Assembly (NCBI GenBank): GCA_028279375.1
Contig: JANQNW010000009.1
Coordinates: 1 to 64,000 of the forward strand
Reading direction: 5' to 3'
Length of the DNA: 64,000 bases
Source: Phycisphaerales bacterium
GTDB lineage: Bacteria > Planctomycetota > Phycisphaerae > Phycisphaerales > UBA1924
Shown here: piece by piece, positions 42,648-51,747 of the stretch
Layout: every line of letters begins with the position of its first letter
How positions within the stretch are numbered: position 1 is the first letter of the stretch
Translations under genes and position numbers: made by a program
The notes under the pieces: model-generated
Database searches by the model: none
Told to the model about the DNA's origin: nothing
Seen by the model: the letters and a program-made list of their open reading frames with translations, nothing else

Positions 42648-44393
42648 CTATCGAATCTCGAGCTCGAAGCTCTGCTGCACCCTGTTGCCGAGGGCGAATG
42701 CAGTCAGCGTGATCCGCTGCGGCACGATGAAGAGCAGCGTGACATCCCGGTCTTCACGTGAAAGGCTCAGGTTCGGAATCTGTTCCAGCCCCCGAATCGG
42801 CTGACCGGGCGTGTAGCGGTACTCGATGTTCGGGCCGTCCTCGAAGATCCAACCGATGGCCTCATACTGCTGGCCATTCGAATCGATGAGCACCGGGGGA
42901 AGCACATTCAGACCCGCCTGCTGCGCCTTGCCAAGCAGAGAGAACTTGCTCTGCTCGCCGACGTTCACCTGCACCATTTTCGACTGCGGCGGCACATGGA
43001 ACTGCGACACGCGCAGCGACTGCGGCACGTTCGTTGACATGGCGCTGCGGCTGAACTTGTGAGTTCCTCCCTGCACCTTGTTGTCCGCGTTCACATCGAG
43101 ACTGCCGCGATTCTGGCGATTGAATGCCACCTTGAGGTTCGAGCTCGCCGCGATGCCGTCAGTCGAGAGTCGTGAGCTTCCACTCAGGTTGACCTGCTTG
43201 GCGTCGCTCGTATCGAGCGCGATCGCCTCGAGTCCGAAGATGCTGCGATTCCGAACTGCATCATCGCGTTGCGCGACCGTGTAGCCGCCCTCAGGCTGCT
43301 CAGAGACATCCGGCACGCGCGTGACATCGGCGCGCACGTTCTTGACGATCAGATCGGTGAGCGTCGCGCCCTCCGGAACAACGAACTCGAAGCCTGCCGT
43401 GACGCGCGACTTCCCTTGCGGCGACGCCAGGTAGATGTCCTCGGCGTCGAAGCGGAATCGGTGATACGTCGGCGTGTCGCCCTTGGGCTGCGTCAGGAAC
43501 GCCACGGGATGGCGCGCGAAGGGTCGACCCTCTCGATCGACGCCGACAAGGCGGATCTGCCCGGGACCGACGACGATCTGACCCTTCTTCTCCTTCGCCC
43601 CGGCGCTGAACTCAACGATGTAGCCGTGCAGATTGGACGGGGACGGGTACACGTTCCCGGAGGTGGCGCGCGCCGACTGGGGGCCGATGCTCTCGCCGTT
43701 GGACGTGATCGCGAAGCTGTCATCGAGCAGGGCGCTCATGCCGGCCTCGTGGACGCTGTACTGGTGCGTGACTTTGAAGTCGCTGCGAGCCAATGTCGCG
43801 CGGCTCTTGTCCTCCCATGTCATCCGCAGCACCCCGGCCTGCTCGTGGAGATCAGGATGTCGTGACGCAAGCGACGAGGACGAGCCGAAGGCCCCACCGC
43901 TGAGATGCTCATAGAGCTTGACGGTGATCTTGTCCGCCGGAAGCCAGAGTGAGGATCCCTGGATGACATTTCCCTGCGGATCATTCTTCATGGGCTCATG
44001 CCCGAGGAAGGACGAAGGGAGTCCGAGGAAACCGATGCCCAGCACGAGCACGCCGACCGTGACCACGCCGGAGATGGCGCCTGTCACAGCGCCGCCGATC
44101 ATGTTGGTGAGATTGTCGAAATCGAGGTTCCCCGGAATGAACTTGTCCGACGCCATGCGCAGCAGGACGAGCGTGACGATGAACGGTCCCACGAGCGAGA
44201 CGGTCCACGCGATGGACTGCAGCAGGCCGCCCTGGTTCACGAGGATCATCGCCAGCGGCTCCCAGACCGCGAGCGCGACGCCGCCGGCGACCAGCGTGCA
44301 CACCATGTGCAGGAAGCCGGAGAAGAGACCCTGGTTGAACCACATGTAGGCGATGAAGCCGGTGAGTGCGATGACGGCGAGATTGAAGATCAT
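42648..44393 (-). CDS. CvpA-like membrane protein with large soluble C-terminal domain
   Basis: A 581-residue protein. The first 130 residues contain about four membrane helices with the CvpA/colicin V production pattern (LAVIALTGFIAYMWFNQGLF, MVCTLVAGGVALAVWEPLA, IAWTVSLVGPFIVTLVLLRM, MIGGAVTGAISGVVTVGVLV). The remaining 450 residues are soluble, beta-rich and not recognised, with DREGRPFARHPVAFLTQPKG and repeated SGSSRLSTDG-like Ser/Asn-rich parts. Its membrane topology puts this large part most likely outside the cytoplasm. It lies 57 bases after the PilB-like gene and may be a partner of it. The terminal 15 bases near 42648 have no terminator beyond the one facing from rplI. Confidence 0.65.
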   Translation of the reverse strand: MIFNLAVIALTGFIAYMWFNQGLFSGFLHMVCTLVAGGVALAVWEPLAMILVNQGGLLQSIAWTVSLVGPFIVTLVLLRMASDKFIPGNLDFDNLTNMIGGAVTGAISGVVTVGVLVLGIGFLGLPSSFLGHEPMKNDPQGNVIQGSSLWLPADKITVKLYEHLSGGAFGSSSSLASRHPDLHEQAGVLRMTWEDKSRATLARSDFKVTHQYSVHEAGMSALLDDSFAITSNGESIGPQSARATSGNVYPSPSNLHGYIVEFSAGAKEKKGQIVVGPGQIRLVGVDREGRPFARHPVAFLTQPKGDTPTYHRFRFDAEDIYLASPQGKSRVTAGFEFVVPEGATLTDLIVKNVRADVTRVPDVSEQPEGGYTVAQRDDAVRNRSIFGLEAIALDTSDAKQVNLSGSSRLSTDGIAASSNLKVAFNRQNRGSLDVNADNKVQGGTHKFSRSAMSTNVPQSLRVSQFHVPPQSKMVQVNVGEQSKFSLLGKAQQAGLNVLPPVLIDSNGQQYEAIGWIFEDGPNIEYRYTPGQPIRGLEQIPNLSLSREDRDVTLLFIVPQRITLTAFALGNRVQQSFELEIR

Positions 44394-44450
44394 GGTCTTG
44401 CTCGAGTATGCGAGTCGTGTTGCTTCAAACGAAGTGTGTCGCGTGCAGGA

Positions 44451-46211
44451 TCAGGTCGCGGGCGCCGGTTTCTTGGCGGGCGCCTTCTTCCGCTGTCCGC
44501 TGCTGCTGACGCGGGCGACCTCCTCGACGCTCGTGGCGCCGCTGGCCGCCTTCATGATCATGGTCTCCTGCATGGAGGGCATACGCCGCTTGCGGAATGA
44601 CGAACGAAGCGCGATCAGATCGTTCGAGGCGATCATGGCGCGCTCCTCATCGTTGATCGTATAGACCTCGAAGACGCCTTCCTGGCCGAAGTACCCGGAG
44701 CCGTTGCAGACCGGGCAGATTTCAGGCTTGCTCTTGATGAGCACCTGTCCGCCCTTCTTGTAGAGCTTCTTGATCTTGCCCGGCGGCGCGCCGAGCTTCT
44801 TCAGGAGCTCCGGAGACGGCGCGTATTCGATGCGGCAATTGAGACAGAGCTTTCGAACGAGCTTCAGCGCGACGACGCCGTGCAGGCATTCGGCCGCGGC
44901 TTTGGGATCGCCGACCGCCTTCACGAAGGTCTGGATCGCCGCAAGGCCGTTGTCCGCCTTGAGACCGACATAAGTTCGCGTGCGCTCGTGATCGGCGCGC
45001 GTGACCTCGATTGCAGTGTTCGCATCCGGCAACTCGCCGATTGCGACGATGTCCGGATCGCGACGCAGAATGGACCGCACCGTCGTGCTGTATTCCGCGC
45101 CGTCCTGAAGCGGGTTGAAGACGTTGTGACGAACGCCCTCCAGCGTCGCCTGCGGCTCGAGTTCAACGGTCTGCACGTTGCTGGTGTACGCGTCGTGCGC
45201 ATGGATCAGGGCGTACAACGTTGTCGTGCGCCCGCCCAGCGGGGGCGAGGCGACGAGCACGGCGCCCTGAGACTCCTGCACCAGCGCATCCAGTTCGGAG
45301 CGCTGCTGGGGCAGCAGTCCGAGATCCTCCAGCGGCAACTTGACCTGATCTTCCGGGTCGAAAGTCAGAACGAGCTTCATGCCGGAGGATCCACCGCTGG
45401 CGACAACGCGAAGCGCGCGCTTGCCGCCATCCTGAATCATCTGAATGTCCTTCGTGAATCGCCGGCGTCTGTCGGAGACATCCATGCCGGCGGCGCTCTT
45501 GAAGAAGTCGATGATCGTCACAGCCTGTTGCGTCGGAATCGGATCCAGCTTCTGCCGAACGCCGTCGACGAGCAGATTCGCCTGGTAGCTGCTTTCACTG
45601 GCAGCGACCATCTCCACCCGCGCTGCGCGCGCCTCAATGGCGTCGATGATGATTGACTCAGCGGCGACACGAATGTCGTACTCCGGCGTTCCCTTCTCCG
45701 GAGGCGCAACCTCGCCATTCGGGCCCTTGAAGGAGAGCGTGACGCCCTTGGCGAGTTTGGCGGCTTCGCGGCTGGCGCGAGCCTCCTTCATCTTCTCGAG
45801 ATCGAAGGACCACTTCATGGTCTCGGGGACCGCGCTGCTGCGATTGTGATGGGCTGCGTAGACGATCAGGTCCGCCGCGAGCAGCGCCACGAGCACCGGC
45901 CAGCCAATCCAGAAGCTGGGGAGCGCAAGGAAGAGCAGGACCGCGCCGGCTGCGAATCCGATGTGCGTCAGATTCCACGCGCGGCGCTTCATGTACCAGC
46001 GGGCCGCGTCCTTGTCATAGATCGTGCTGACGATCCATGCCCAGCCAAGCAGCGGAACGATGAGCAGGATCGGCTTGATCGGCGACATCAGCCAGACGGC
46101 CTCGCTGCCGGATCCACCGGACGCCGTGCGGCCGCCGCCGACGGCGCCGGGCGCCGCCTGGGCGAGCGTCGTGGTGAGCAGATCAGAAAGTTCAACGGGA
46201 GAAATGAGCAT
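44451..46211 (-). CDS. Membrane-anchored PilB/GspE-like protein with degenerate P-loop
   Basis: A 586-residue protein. The N-terminal 120 residues hold about three membrane segments (PILLIVPLLGWAWIVSTIYD, FAAGAVLLFLALPSFWIGW, PVLVALLAADLIVYAA), unlike cytosolic PilB or GspE. The rest follows the GspE pattern: a DIRVAAESIIIDAIEARA start, LEDLGLLPQQRSELDALV, then the P-loop position reads SPPLGGRTTTLYAL, where canonical GPTGSGKTTTLYA has Gly and Lys; here Arg328 stands for the Lys. The Walker B-like part is DPDIVAIGELPDANTAIEV. A zinc tetracysteine is present (CLNC ... CPVCNGSG). It may no longer hydrolyse ATP. It lies between pilT (78 bases) and the CvpA-like gene (57 bases) on one strand. Confidence 0.82.
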   Translation of the reverse strand: MLISPVELSDLLTTTLAQAAPGAVGGGRTASGGSGSEAVWLMSPIKPILLIVPLLGWAWIVSTIYDKDAARWYMKRRAWNLTHIGFAAGAVLLFLALPSFWIGWPVLVALLAADLIVYAAHHNRSSAVPETMKWSFDLEKMKEARASREAAKLAKGVTLSFKGPNGEVAPPEKGTPEYDIRVAAESIIIDAIEARAARVEMVAASESSYQANLLVDGVRQKLDPIPTQQAVTIIDFFKSAAGMDVSDRRRRFTKDIQMIQDGGKRALRVVASGGSSGMKLVLTFDPEDQVKLPLEDLGLLPQQRSELDALVQESQGAVLVASPPLGGRTTTLYALIHAHDAYTSNVQTVELEPQATLEGVRHNVFNPLQDGAEYSTTVRSILRRDPDIVAIGELPDANTAIEVTRADHERTRTYVGLKADNGLAAIQTFVKAVGDPKAAAECLHGVVALKLVRKLCLNCRIEYAPSPELLKKLGAPPGKIKKLYKKGGQVLIKSKPEICPVCNGSGYFGQEGVFEVYTINDEERAMIASNDLIALRSSFRKRRMPSMQETMIMKAASGATSVEEVARVSSSGQRKKAPAKKPAPAT

Positions 46212-46289
46212 GCGCTGCGATCTCGATGCGGTGATTGTCAGTTCTTATTCGAGCGCCGGCTGGCGCTCGCGACGAACTCAGCTTCTGGC

Positions 46290-47444
46290 TCAGCCGATGC
46301 CCTTGAGGCGCATCGTGAGCTCGTCGGGATTCGGAGTCGCCTCCATGGCGACGCGAGTGTGAATGTATTCCTCCTCAACGAGCTTCACAAGAGATCCGTT
46401 GAAGTCCATCATGCCGATCTGCTGCGACTCGGTGGATTTGATGATCTCGTCAAGCTCGCCTTCGCGACCCTCGAGGATGTACTTCCGCGCCGCCGGAGTG
46501 TTGATCAGGATCTCCAGCGCCGGAATGCGGGGAATGTCCTCGTGCAGCGTCGGCAGCAGCTTCTGATACACGATCGCCCGCATCTGATAGCCGAGGATCT
46601 TCCGCACCTGCTCGCGTTCCTCGACAGGGAATAGGTCGTAAATGCGCTGGAAGGTCTGCGGCGCCGACGAAGCGTGGATCGTCCCGAAGACGAGGTGACC
46701 GGTCTCCGCCGCGTGCAGGGCCGCTTCGAACGTCTCGCTGTCGCGCATCTCGCCGACAAGCACGATGTCGGGATTCTCACGAACGAGGGCGCGAAGCGCG
46801 ATCTTGAAATCGAGGCAGTCAATGCCGATCTCGCGCTGATTGATGGTCGCCTTCTTGTCCTCGAATATGTACTCGATCGGGTCTTCGATCGTGATGATGT
46901 GCACGGGCTTGCGCGCATTCACGTAGTCAAGCATCGAGGCGATCGTCGTTGATTTGCCCGAGCCCGTCACGCCAGCCAGCAGCACGATGCCCTGCGGCTG
47001 CATCGAGATCTCTGACATGACCGGCGGAAGATGCAGCTTCTCGAAAGGAAGGATGTTGCTCGTAACCAGACGGGCGGCGACGGAGAGCTTGCCGCGCGCC
47101 TGGAAGAGATTGACGCGAAAACGACTCGAGCTGTCGTAGTCGTACGCGAAGTCAACGGACCCGAACTTGTGCAGGTCGTCCCACTGCTCTTCAGTGAGGA
47201 TGTGCTTGGCGATATTGATGAACTCTTCGCCCTCGATCGGGTCAGTGTCGAGCTGCTTGAGAGCGCCGCGCAGGCGAATGACCGGCGGCTTGCCGGTCTT
47301 AAGCAGCAGATCCGATCCGCCGAACTTGATGCACGCCTGCAGGAACTTCCCGAATCGCGTCGCGTGGGGATCGTGCTTCTTGTCGGGGTCGAGGGTGACG
47401 TGGCCCTGGATGGGGGCCGCGGTCGCGTCGCTGTCCAGACTCAT
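46290..47444 (-). CDS. PilT/PilU-family type IV pilus retraction ATPase
   Basis: A 384-residue secretion ATPase. Walker A is LLAGVTGSGKSTTIASML with Lys164, followed by the Asp box IITIEDPIEYIFEDKKATIN, the Walker B region NPDIVLVGEMRDSETFEAAL and the His box GHLVFGTIHASSAPQTFQRI. All are intact. The C-terminal MDFNGSLVKLVEEEYI resembles PilU/PilT-type endings. It powers pilus retraction at the inner membrane. The ATG has GGAGAG upstream. No pilin or PilB/PilC gene is in this cluster; the neighbour is the P-loop-degenerate PilB-like gene. Confidence 0.92.
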   Translation of the reverse strand: MSLDSDATAAPIQGHVTLDPDKKHDPHATRFGKFLQACIKFGGSDLLLKTGKPPVIRLRGALKQLDTDPIEGEEFINIAKHILTEEQWDDLHKFGSVDFAYDYDSSSRFRVNLFQARGKLSVAARLVTSNILPFEKLHLPPVMSEISMQPQGIVLLAGVTGSGKSTTIASMLDYVNARKPVHIITIEDPIEYIFEDKKATINQREIGIDCLDFKIALRALVRENPDIVLVGEMRDSETFEAALHAAETGHLVFGTIHASSAPQTFQRIYDLFPVEEREQVRKILGYQMRAIVYQKLLPTLHEDIPRIPALEILINTPAARKYILEGREGELDEIIKSTESQQIGMMDFNGSLVKLVEEEYIHTRVAMEATPNPDELTMRLKGIG

Positions 47445-47496
47445 CTCGTCTATCTCTCCAGGCGCTGGTCCAATTTCGGCGCGGCCTCATCGCGCC

Positions 47497-47515
47497 CGTA
47501 TCCCAGACGGATACG
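47497..47515. repeat. Short inverted repeat upstream of pilT
   Basis: CGTATC and GATACG pair around a 7-base spacer, 53 bases upstream of the pilT start in the 265-base divergent gap. It could be an operator or a chance pairing; no other feature is visible in this gap. Confidence 0.25.
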
Positions 47516-47709
47516 CAGGGCCCGTGCCACCGGTTGCCGCATCATCGAAGGTCGAAACGGGGGTGGCCTCCGGGCCGAACGAGCCATGCTACCGCGCGGG
47601 GTCCAGGGGCGGCGGACCGCCTGTGACGCCTCCGAGCGCCCCCCGGAACCGGTCCTCGCTCCTTATGGCCACAGGACGCTCATCCGTGAGCCGATTCCGA
47701 GGCGACCCG

Positions 47710-48432
47710 ATGAGTCTGTCCAGCCTCTCCAACACGTCCGCCGCGGTTGTCCTCGTTCAGTCGATCGAGCGGACGCCGACCGCGCCGACGCCGGCAGCGC
47801 CCGGGCTCGACGATTCCGCCATTGAGAGGAGCCCTCAGGCAGCCCTGGGCCTCGGCCAGGCGAACGAGGACGGTGACCAGGCCGAGCTGACGAGCGCGAC
47901 GGCAGAGGGCGAGCAGGGGGCTGACGGCGAGGAGCTCTCGCCCGAGGAGGAGGAGCAGGTCCGCGAGCTCCGCCAGCGCGATCAGGAGGTCAGAGCACAT
48001 GAGCAGGCCCATGTGGCGGCAGCCGGCGGCCTGGTCCGAGGAGGCATCTACTACGACTACCAGGAGGGCCCCGACGGACGTCGCTACGCCGTCGGCGGGC
48101 ATGTCAGCATCGACACCTCCGAAGGACGCACGCCGGAGGAGACCGTCCAAAAGGCGCGCCAGATTCGTCGAGCTGCTCTGGCCCCGGCCGAGCCGTCCAA
48201 TGCCGATCGCGCGATCGCCGCGAAGGCCGCTCAGATGGAGGCGAGAGCTTCCGTTGAACTCGCAGAGGAGCAGCGAGAGGAACAGACTGAACGGATTGAC
48301 CAGTCGCGCGCTCTCGGCGATGAGTCCATGGAGAGTGGATCAGAGCTCGGCGCGCAGAAGCGAGAATCGACAGCGCCAGCGGGAGTGACAGGCGCTCCGG
48401 AGATCGGGAATCTCATTGACCTGATCGGCTGA
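47710..48432 (+). CDS. SprA-related putative metalloprotease (CJM1_0395 family)
   Basis: A 240-residue protein. After a low-complexity Ala/Glu-rich N-terminus of about 80 residues comes the conserved block RQRDQEVRAHEQAHVAAAGG with HEQAH at 97-101, then YYDYQEGPDGRRYAVGGHVS and IRRAALAPAEPSNADRAIAA. This block defines the SprA-related/CJM1_0395 putative metalloprotease family. HExxH-like geometry is altered (HEQAH is a valid HExxH). Substrate and role are unknown. The ATG at 47710 is the last start before the conserved N-terminus; GAGGCG lies just upstream. The gene is convergent with the NtrC-type regulator. Confidence 0.8.
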   Translation: MSLSSLSNTSAAVVLVQSIERTPTAPTPAAPGLDDSAIERSPQAALGLGQANEDGDQAELTSATAEGEQGADGEELSPEEEEQVRELRQRDQEVRAHEQAHVAAAGGLVRGGIYYDYQEGPDGRRYAVGGHVSIDTSEGRTPEETVQKARQIRRAALAPAEPSNADRAIAAKAAQMEARASVELAEEQREEQTERIDQSRALGDESMESGSELGAQKRESTAPAGVTGAPEIGNLIDLIG

Positions 48433-48445
48433 CAACGCAGAGCGC

Positions 48446-49921
48446 CTAGTGCTCGTGCTGATCGAGTCCGTATGCCTTCATCTTCTTGTAGAGCGTCGTT
48501 CGATTGATGCTCAGCTGATCGGCCGTCGCCTGACGATTCCAGTTGTTGGCGCGCAAGGCCTTGAGGAGGATCCGTCGCTCAGGTTCCTGCAGCGCCTCCT
48601 GCAGCGGCATGGGCTCCCAGCTCGCTGCGTCGTCGTCCGCACCCGCGTGTTCAGCCCGTGACACCGGCGCCAGCGCGCTTTTATTCGCCACGACGTGCGG
48701 AGGTAGATCACCGACATCGATCGTCGGCCGGCGCGTCAGTACGACGGCGCGCTCGATGATGTTGCTGAGTTCACGGACATTGCCCGGCATCGAGTAGCGC
48801 TGCAACGCCGCCATGGCCTCTTCCGTGAGCCCGGTGATCTGCTTGTTCATCTCGCGCGCGTGCGCGCTGATGAAATGCTCCGCGAGCAGGGGTATATCTC
48901 CGCTGCGATCGCGGAGCGGCGGCAGATCGATCTTGACCACATTGATCCGGTAGTAGAGATCCTGACGGAACTCGCCCGCCGCGACGAGTTCCTCCAGCGA
49001 CTGGTTCGTCGCGAGGATGACGCGCACGTCAACCTCCACAGTCTCCGTCGCGCCGACGGGCTCGAATCGGCGCTCCTGCAGCACGCGGAGCAGCTTGAGT
49101 TGCATGCCCGGCGACGCCGAGTTGATCTCGTCAAGGAAGATTGTTCCGCCATCCGCGGCGAGGAATTTCCCCACCTTGTCTGCGTGCGCCCCTGTGAATG
49201 CGCCCTTGACATGTCCGAAGAGTTCGGACTCGAGCAGCGTCTCGGGGATGCTGCCGCATGAGATCTCGACGAATGGCCTGTCCCGTCGCGGACTGTGCTG
49301 GTGAATCGCATGCGCGATCAGCGATTTGCCGGTGCCGCTCTCACCGCTCATGAGCACTGTCGTCTTCGATGGCGCGACGGCTTCGATGAGGTCGTAGGTG
49401 CGCAGCATTCGATGGTCGGCGCCGACGATGTTGTCGAGGCCGAATCGGTCTTCAAGCTGGCCGCGCAGCACACGATTCTCGGCCAGGAGCTTTTGCTGGC
49501 GCAGAGCGCGCTGAAGGCTCATGCGCAGTTCGTTGTCGACGACGGGCTTTGTCAGATAATCCGATGCGCCCTTCCGCACAGCGTTGACGGCGGACTCGAT
49601 CGCGCCATAAGCCGTGATCATGCATACGACGACATCCGTGTGATCTCGGTTGATGTGCTCAAGGACCTCCATCCCGCTCATCCCGGGCATGGAGACGTCG
49701 CAGAGCGCCAGATTGAATGCGCGACCTGCGGCGTCCGCCTCCGCGAGCGCCTCGAGCGCCTCGGCGCCGTTGAACGCCGTTGCGACCTCATATCCCTCGG
49801 ACTGCAGGAACTCTGCGAGCGAATCCGCGACGATCGGATCGTCGTCGATGATGAGAAGGCGCGCTTCGAGATCGTGCGCCGCGTCGTGATCGAAGTCGCC
49901 AGGATGTGCGTTGTTGACCAC
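48446..49921 (-). CDS. Sigma-54-dependent NtrC-family response regulator
   Basis: A 491-residue activator. The receiver domain has LLIIDDDPIVADSL and the phosphoacceptor Asp75 in LCDVSMPGMSG. The AAA+ domain has VLMSGESGTGKSLIAH, the canonical sigma-54 loop ELFGHVKGAFTGA and GGTIFLDEINSA. The Fis-type helix-turn-helix ends the protein (NWNRQATADQLSINRTTLYK). The start is GTG with a strong AGGAGGG. It begins 9 bases after a soluble histidine kinase gene, which is its likely partner. Confidence 0.95.
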   Translation of the reverse strand: MVNNAHPGDFDHDAAHDLEARLLIIDDDPIVADSLAEFLQSEGYEVATAFNGAEALEALAEADAAGRAFNLALCDVSMPGMSGMEVLEHINRDHTDVVVCMITAYGAIESAVNAVRKGASDYLTKPVVDNELRMSLQRALRQQKLLAENRVLRGQLEDRFGLDNIVGADHRMLRTYDLIEAVAPSKTTVLMSGESGTGKSLIAHAIHQHSPRRDRPFVEISCGSIPETLLESELFGHVKGAFTGAHADKVGKFLAADGGTIFLDEINSASPGMQLKLLRVLQERRFEPVGATETVEVDVRVILATNQSLEELVAAGEFRQDLYYRINVVKIDLPPLRDRSGDIPLLAEHFISAHAREMNKQITGLTEEAMAALQRYSMPGNVRELSNIIERAVVLTRRPTIDVGDLPPHVVANKSALAPVSRAEHAGADDDAASWEPMPLQEALQEPERRILLKALRANNWNRQATADQLSINRTTLYKKMKAYGLDQHEH

Positions 49922-49930
49922 GCCGCCCTC

Positions 49931-50752
49931 CTACATCAGGGGCTCAAAGCGAATGGCCAGATGCGCTCCACCGGGAGCGCCATCGCGCGTGGGGCGATTC
50001 TCCATCGAGATCTCCCCGCCGAGCTCCTGCATGATCTCGCGCGAGAGCGCCAATCCAACACCAGCTGACGAACGCTTCGTCGTGCAGCGCACGTCGAAGA
50101 CGTCGTCCAGAATGTGCGGCGCCACGCCGGGCCCGTCATCGAGCACGTCGATCTGCACCTCGGTCCCGCCGTCCGGCGAAGTGACGAGCTCGCAGATGAG
50201 ATGCACGTTGCCGCCGCGGGTCATGGCCTCGATCGAGTTGCGCACCGCGTTGGAGATCACCGTGTAGATCGGACCGGCCTGGGCAAGCACGAGCCGCGGG
50301 GAGAACTCGACGTCGATCGAGACGTTCTGTTCATCAGCAAGCGGTCGCAGCACGTCGCACGCATGAATCACAGCGTCGACGAGCGGGCGCGGCTCATGAA
50401 ATCGATTGGCGAGCGAGCCGCCGCCGGGAGTCAACGAATCGTGAACGATCGCGGACATCTTTCCGAGCGCCCACTCGGCGCTGCCCAGTTGCCGCAGCAC
50501 CTCGCGATCGCGATCCGTGAGCGCGTCGGGCGCAGCGTCGAGGCCGCGTCTGGCGAGGCCGACGTATCGAATCGTGCCGTCAAGCAGGTTGCCCAGTTCG
50601 TGCGCGATCGCGGTGAGTTGGTCACCTGCGTGCTCGGCCATCCAACCGCATGCGTCCGCGCGCGCTATCGCATGGGCGCCGGAGTTGGCGCGACCATTGG
50701 AAGCGTGCGACGGGCGCGGATCCTGGGGGGCGTTGTCGTGTTCCATCAACAT
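49931..50752 (-). CDS. Soluble sensor histidine kinase
   Basis: About 273 residues with no membrane helix. The phosphoacceptor is His51 in AIAHELGNLLDGTIRYVGLA, where NLL(D/N)G resembles the H-box of NtrB-type kinases. The ATPase domain has ISNAVRNSIEAM (N box), LDDGPGVAPHILDDVFD (G1/F boxes) and SSAGVGLALSREIMQEL (G2). The sensor part is nearly absent, so the input may come from a partner protein. The start is uncertain: ATG at 50752 or the ATG at 50746 six bases on; longer frames are Arg-rich and look non-coding. It is 9 bases from the NtrC-type regulator. Confidence 0.85.
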   Translation of the reverse strand: MLMEHDNAPQDPRPSHASNGRANSGAHAIARADACGWMAEHAGDQLTAIAHELGNLLDGTIRYVGLARRGLDAAPDALTDRDREVLRQLGSAEWALGKMSAIVHDSLTPGGGSLANRFHEPRPLVDAVIHACDVLRPLADEQNVSIDVEFSPRLVLAQAGPIYTVISNAVRNSIEAMTRGGNVHLICELVTSPDGGTEVQIDVLDDGPGVAPHILDDVFDVRCTTKRSSAGVGLALSREIMQELGGEISMENRPTRDGAPGGAHLAIRFEPLM

Positions 50753-50880
50753 CGAGATCGACCGATATCCCGGATTCCTCAAGATGATTGTTGAGATGAC
50801 GCGACACGCCCCGGCGCGTAACTGCGCCGGACGTTCACTTCGATCATCGTCGAGTGTCAGTTGGACGTGCGCGACGCTGA

Positions 50881-51672
50881 CTACGAGGGAATCGCCATGC
50901 GGCCCGCGGCGGCGAGCAGCACGACGATGAGCACGCCGCGTACGACGTGAATCGGAAGGCGATGCGTCATGCGGGCGCCGAGGCCGGCGCCGAGTATCGC
51001 TGTGGGCGCCAGAGCAAGCGCCAGGAAGAGCGCCCGAGAGATCGGCAGACCGAGACTCCCGAGCGTCAGCATCTTGACGGTGGCGCCCACGCCCGCCGTC
51101 AGGCACATGGTCGCGGCGCTCGCCGCAATAGCCTCTCGCAGTGACACGCGACAGAGGAACTGAGCCAGCGGCACTGCGACGACGCCGCCGCCGACTCCGA
51201 GCAGACCGGCGATCGATCCCATGACGCCGCCCACCCCGCCGCTCCTCGAGAGCGTGACGCGCGAGTTCAGCTTCGCTTCATCGTCTTCGGTGTGCCTGAG
51301 CTTGCGCGCCTCGGTGTATGTCACGAAGAGGAGGAAGACGGCGAAAAGCATCCGCAGCGCGCGCGTCGGCGTCGCATTGGCGACGAAGACACCCACGACG
51401 ATCATGACGGCGGCCGCCGGGATCATCCCTTGCAGGAGATCGCGCCGAAGTGCGCCCGCCCGGCGGTGGCGCATCGTCGCCGGCGCCGCAACGGCGATGT
51501 TCACCGCCATGGCGGCAGCCTGGTAGACATGCAGGGAGCCGCCGTCGCCGTCACCGAAGAGCGCCACGAGGCCCGGGATCATGAGGATGCTCCCGCCGAT
51601 GCCAAGCATTCCGCCAAGCACGCCCGCGAAGAGCCCGATGACGCCGACCATCGCAAGATCGACCAGTTCCAC
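50881..51672 (-). CDS. TauE/SafE family sulfite-exporter-type permease
   Basis: A 263-residue membrane protein with about eight helices. The two characteristic glycine motifs are present: LFAGVLGGMLGIGGSILMIP near the start and GSIAGLLGVGGGVVAVPLAQ in the second half. The family moves anions such as sulfite or organosulfonates across the inner membrane; the substrate here is not known. The start is set at GTG 51672, which gives a normal length N-terminal helix; an ATG at 51651 is the alternative. It is divergent from the PfkB-like gene and 128 bases before the histidine kinase. Confidence 0.85.
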   Translation of the reverse strand: MELVDLAMVGVIGLFAGVLGGMLGIGGSILMIPGLVALFGDGDGGSLHVYQAAAMAVNIAVAAPATMRHRRAGALRRDLLQGMIPAAAVMIVVGVFVANATPTRALRMLFAVFLLFVTYTEARKLRHTEDDEAKLNSRVTLSRSGGVGGVMGSIAGLLGVGGGVVAVPLAQFLCRVSLREAIAASAATMCLTAGVGATVKMLTLGSLGLPISRALFLALALAPTAILGAGLGARMTHRLPIHVVRGVLIVVLLAAAGRMAIPS

Positions 51673-51734
51673 CTGCAAGCGTGCGACCGTAGCAGACCGC
51701 GTACACCGGCGCCGTCGCGTCAGGGCTGATCGAC

Positions 51735-51740
51735 TAGAGT
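51735..51740 (+). promoter_or_regulatory. Putative -10 box of the PfkB-like gene (TAGAGT)
   Basis: TAGAGT ends seven bases before the ATG at 51748. It overlaps an in-frame GTG at 51739, which is why the ATG is preferred as start. Consistent with leaderless initiation. Confidence 0.4.
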
Positions 51741-51747
51741 GCTGCCA

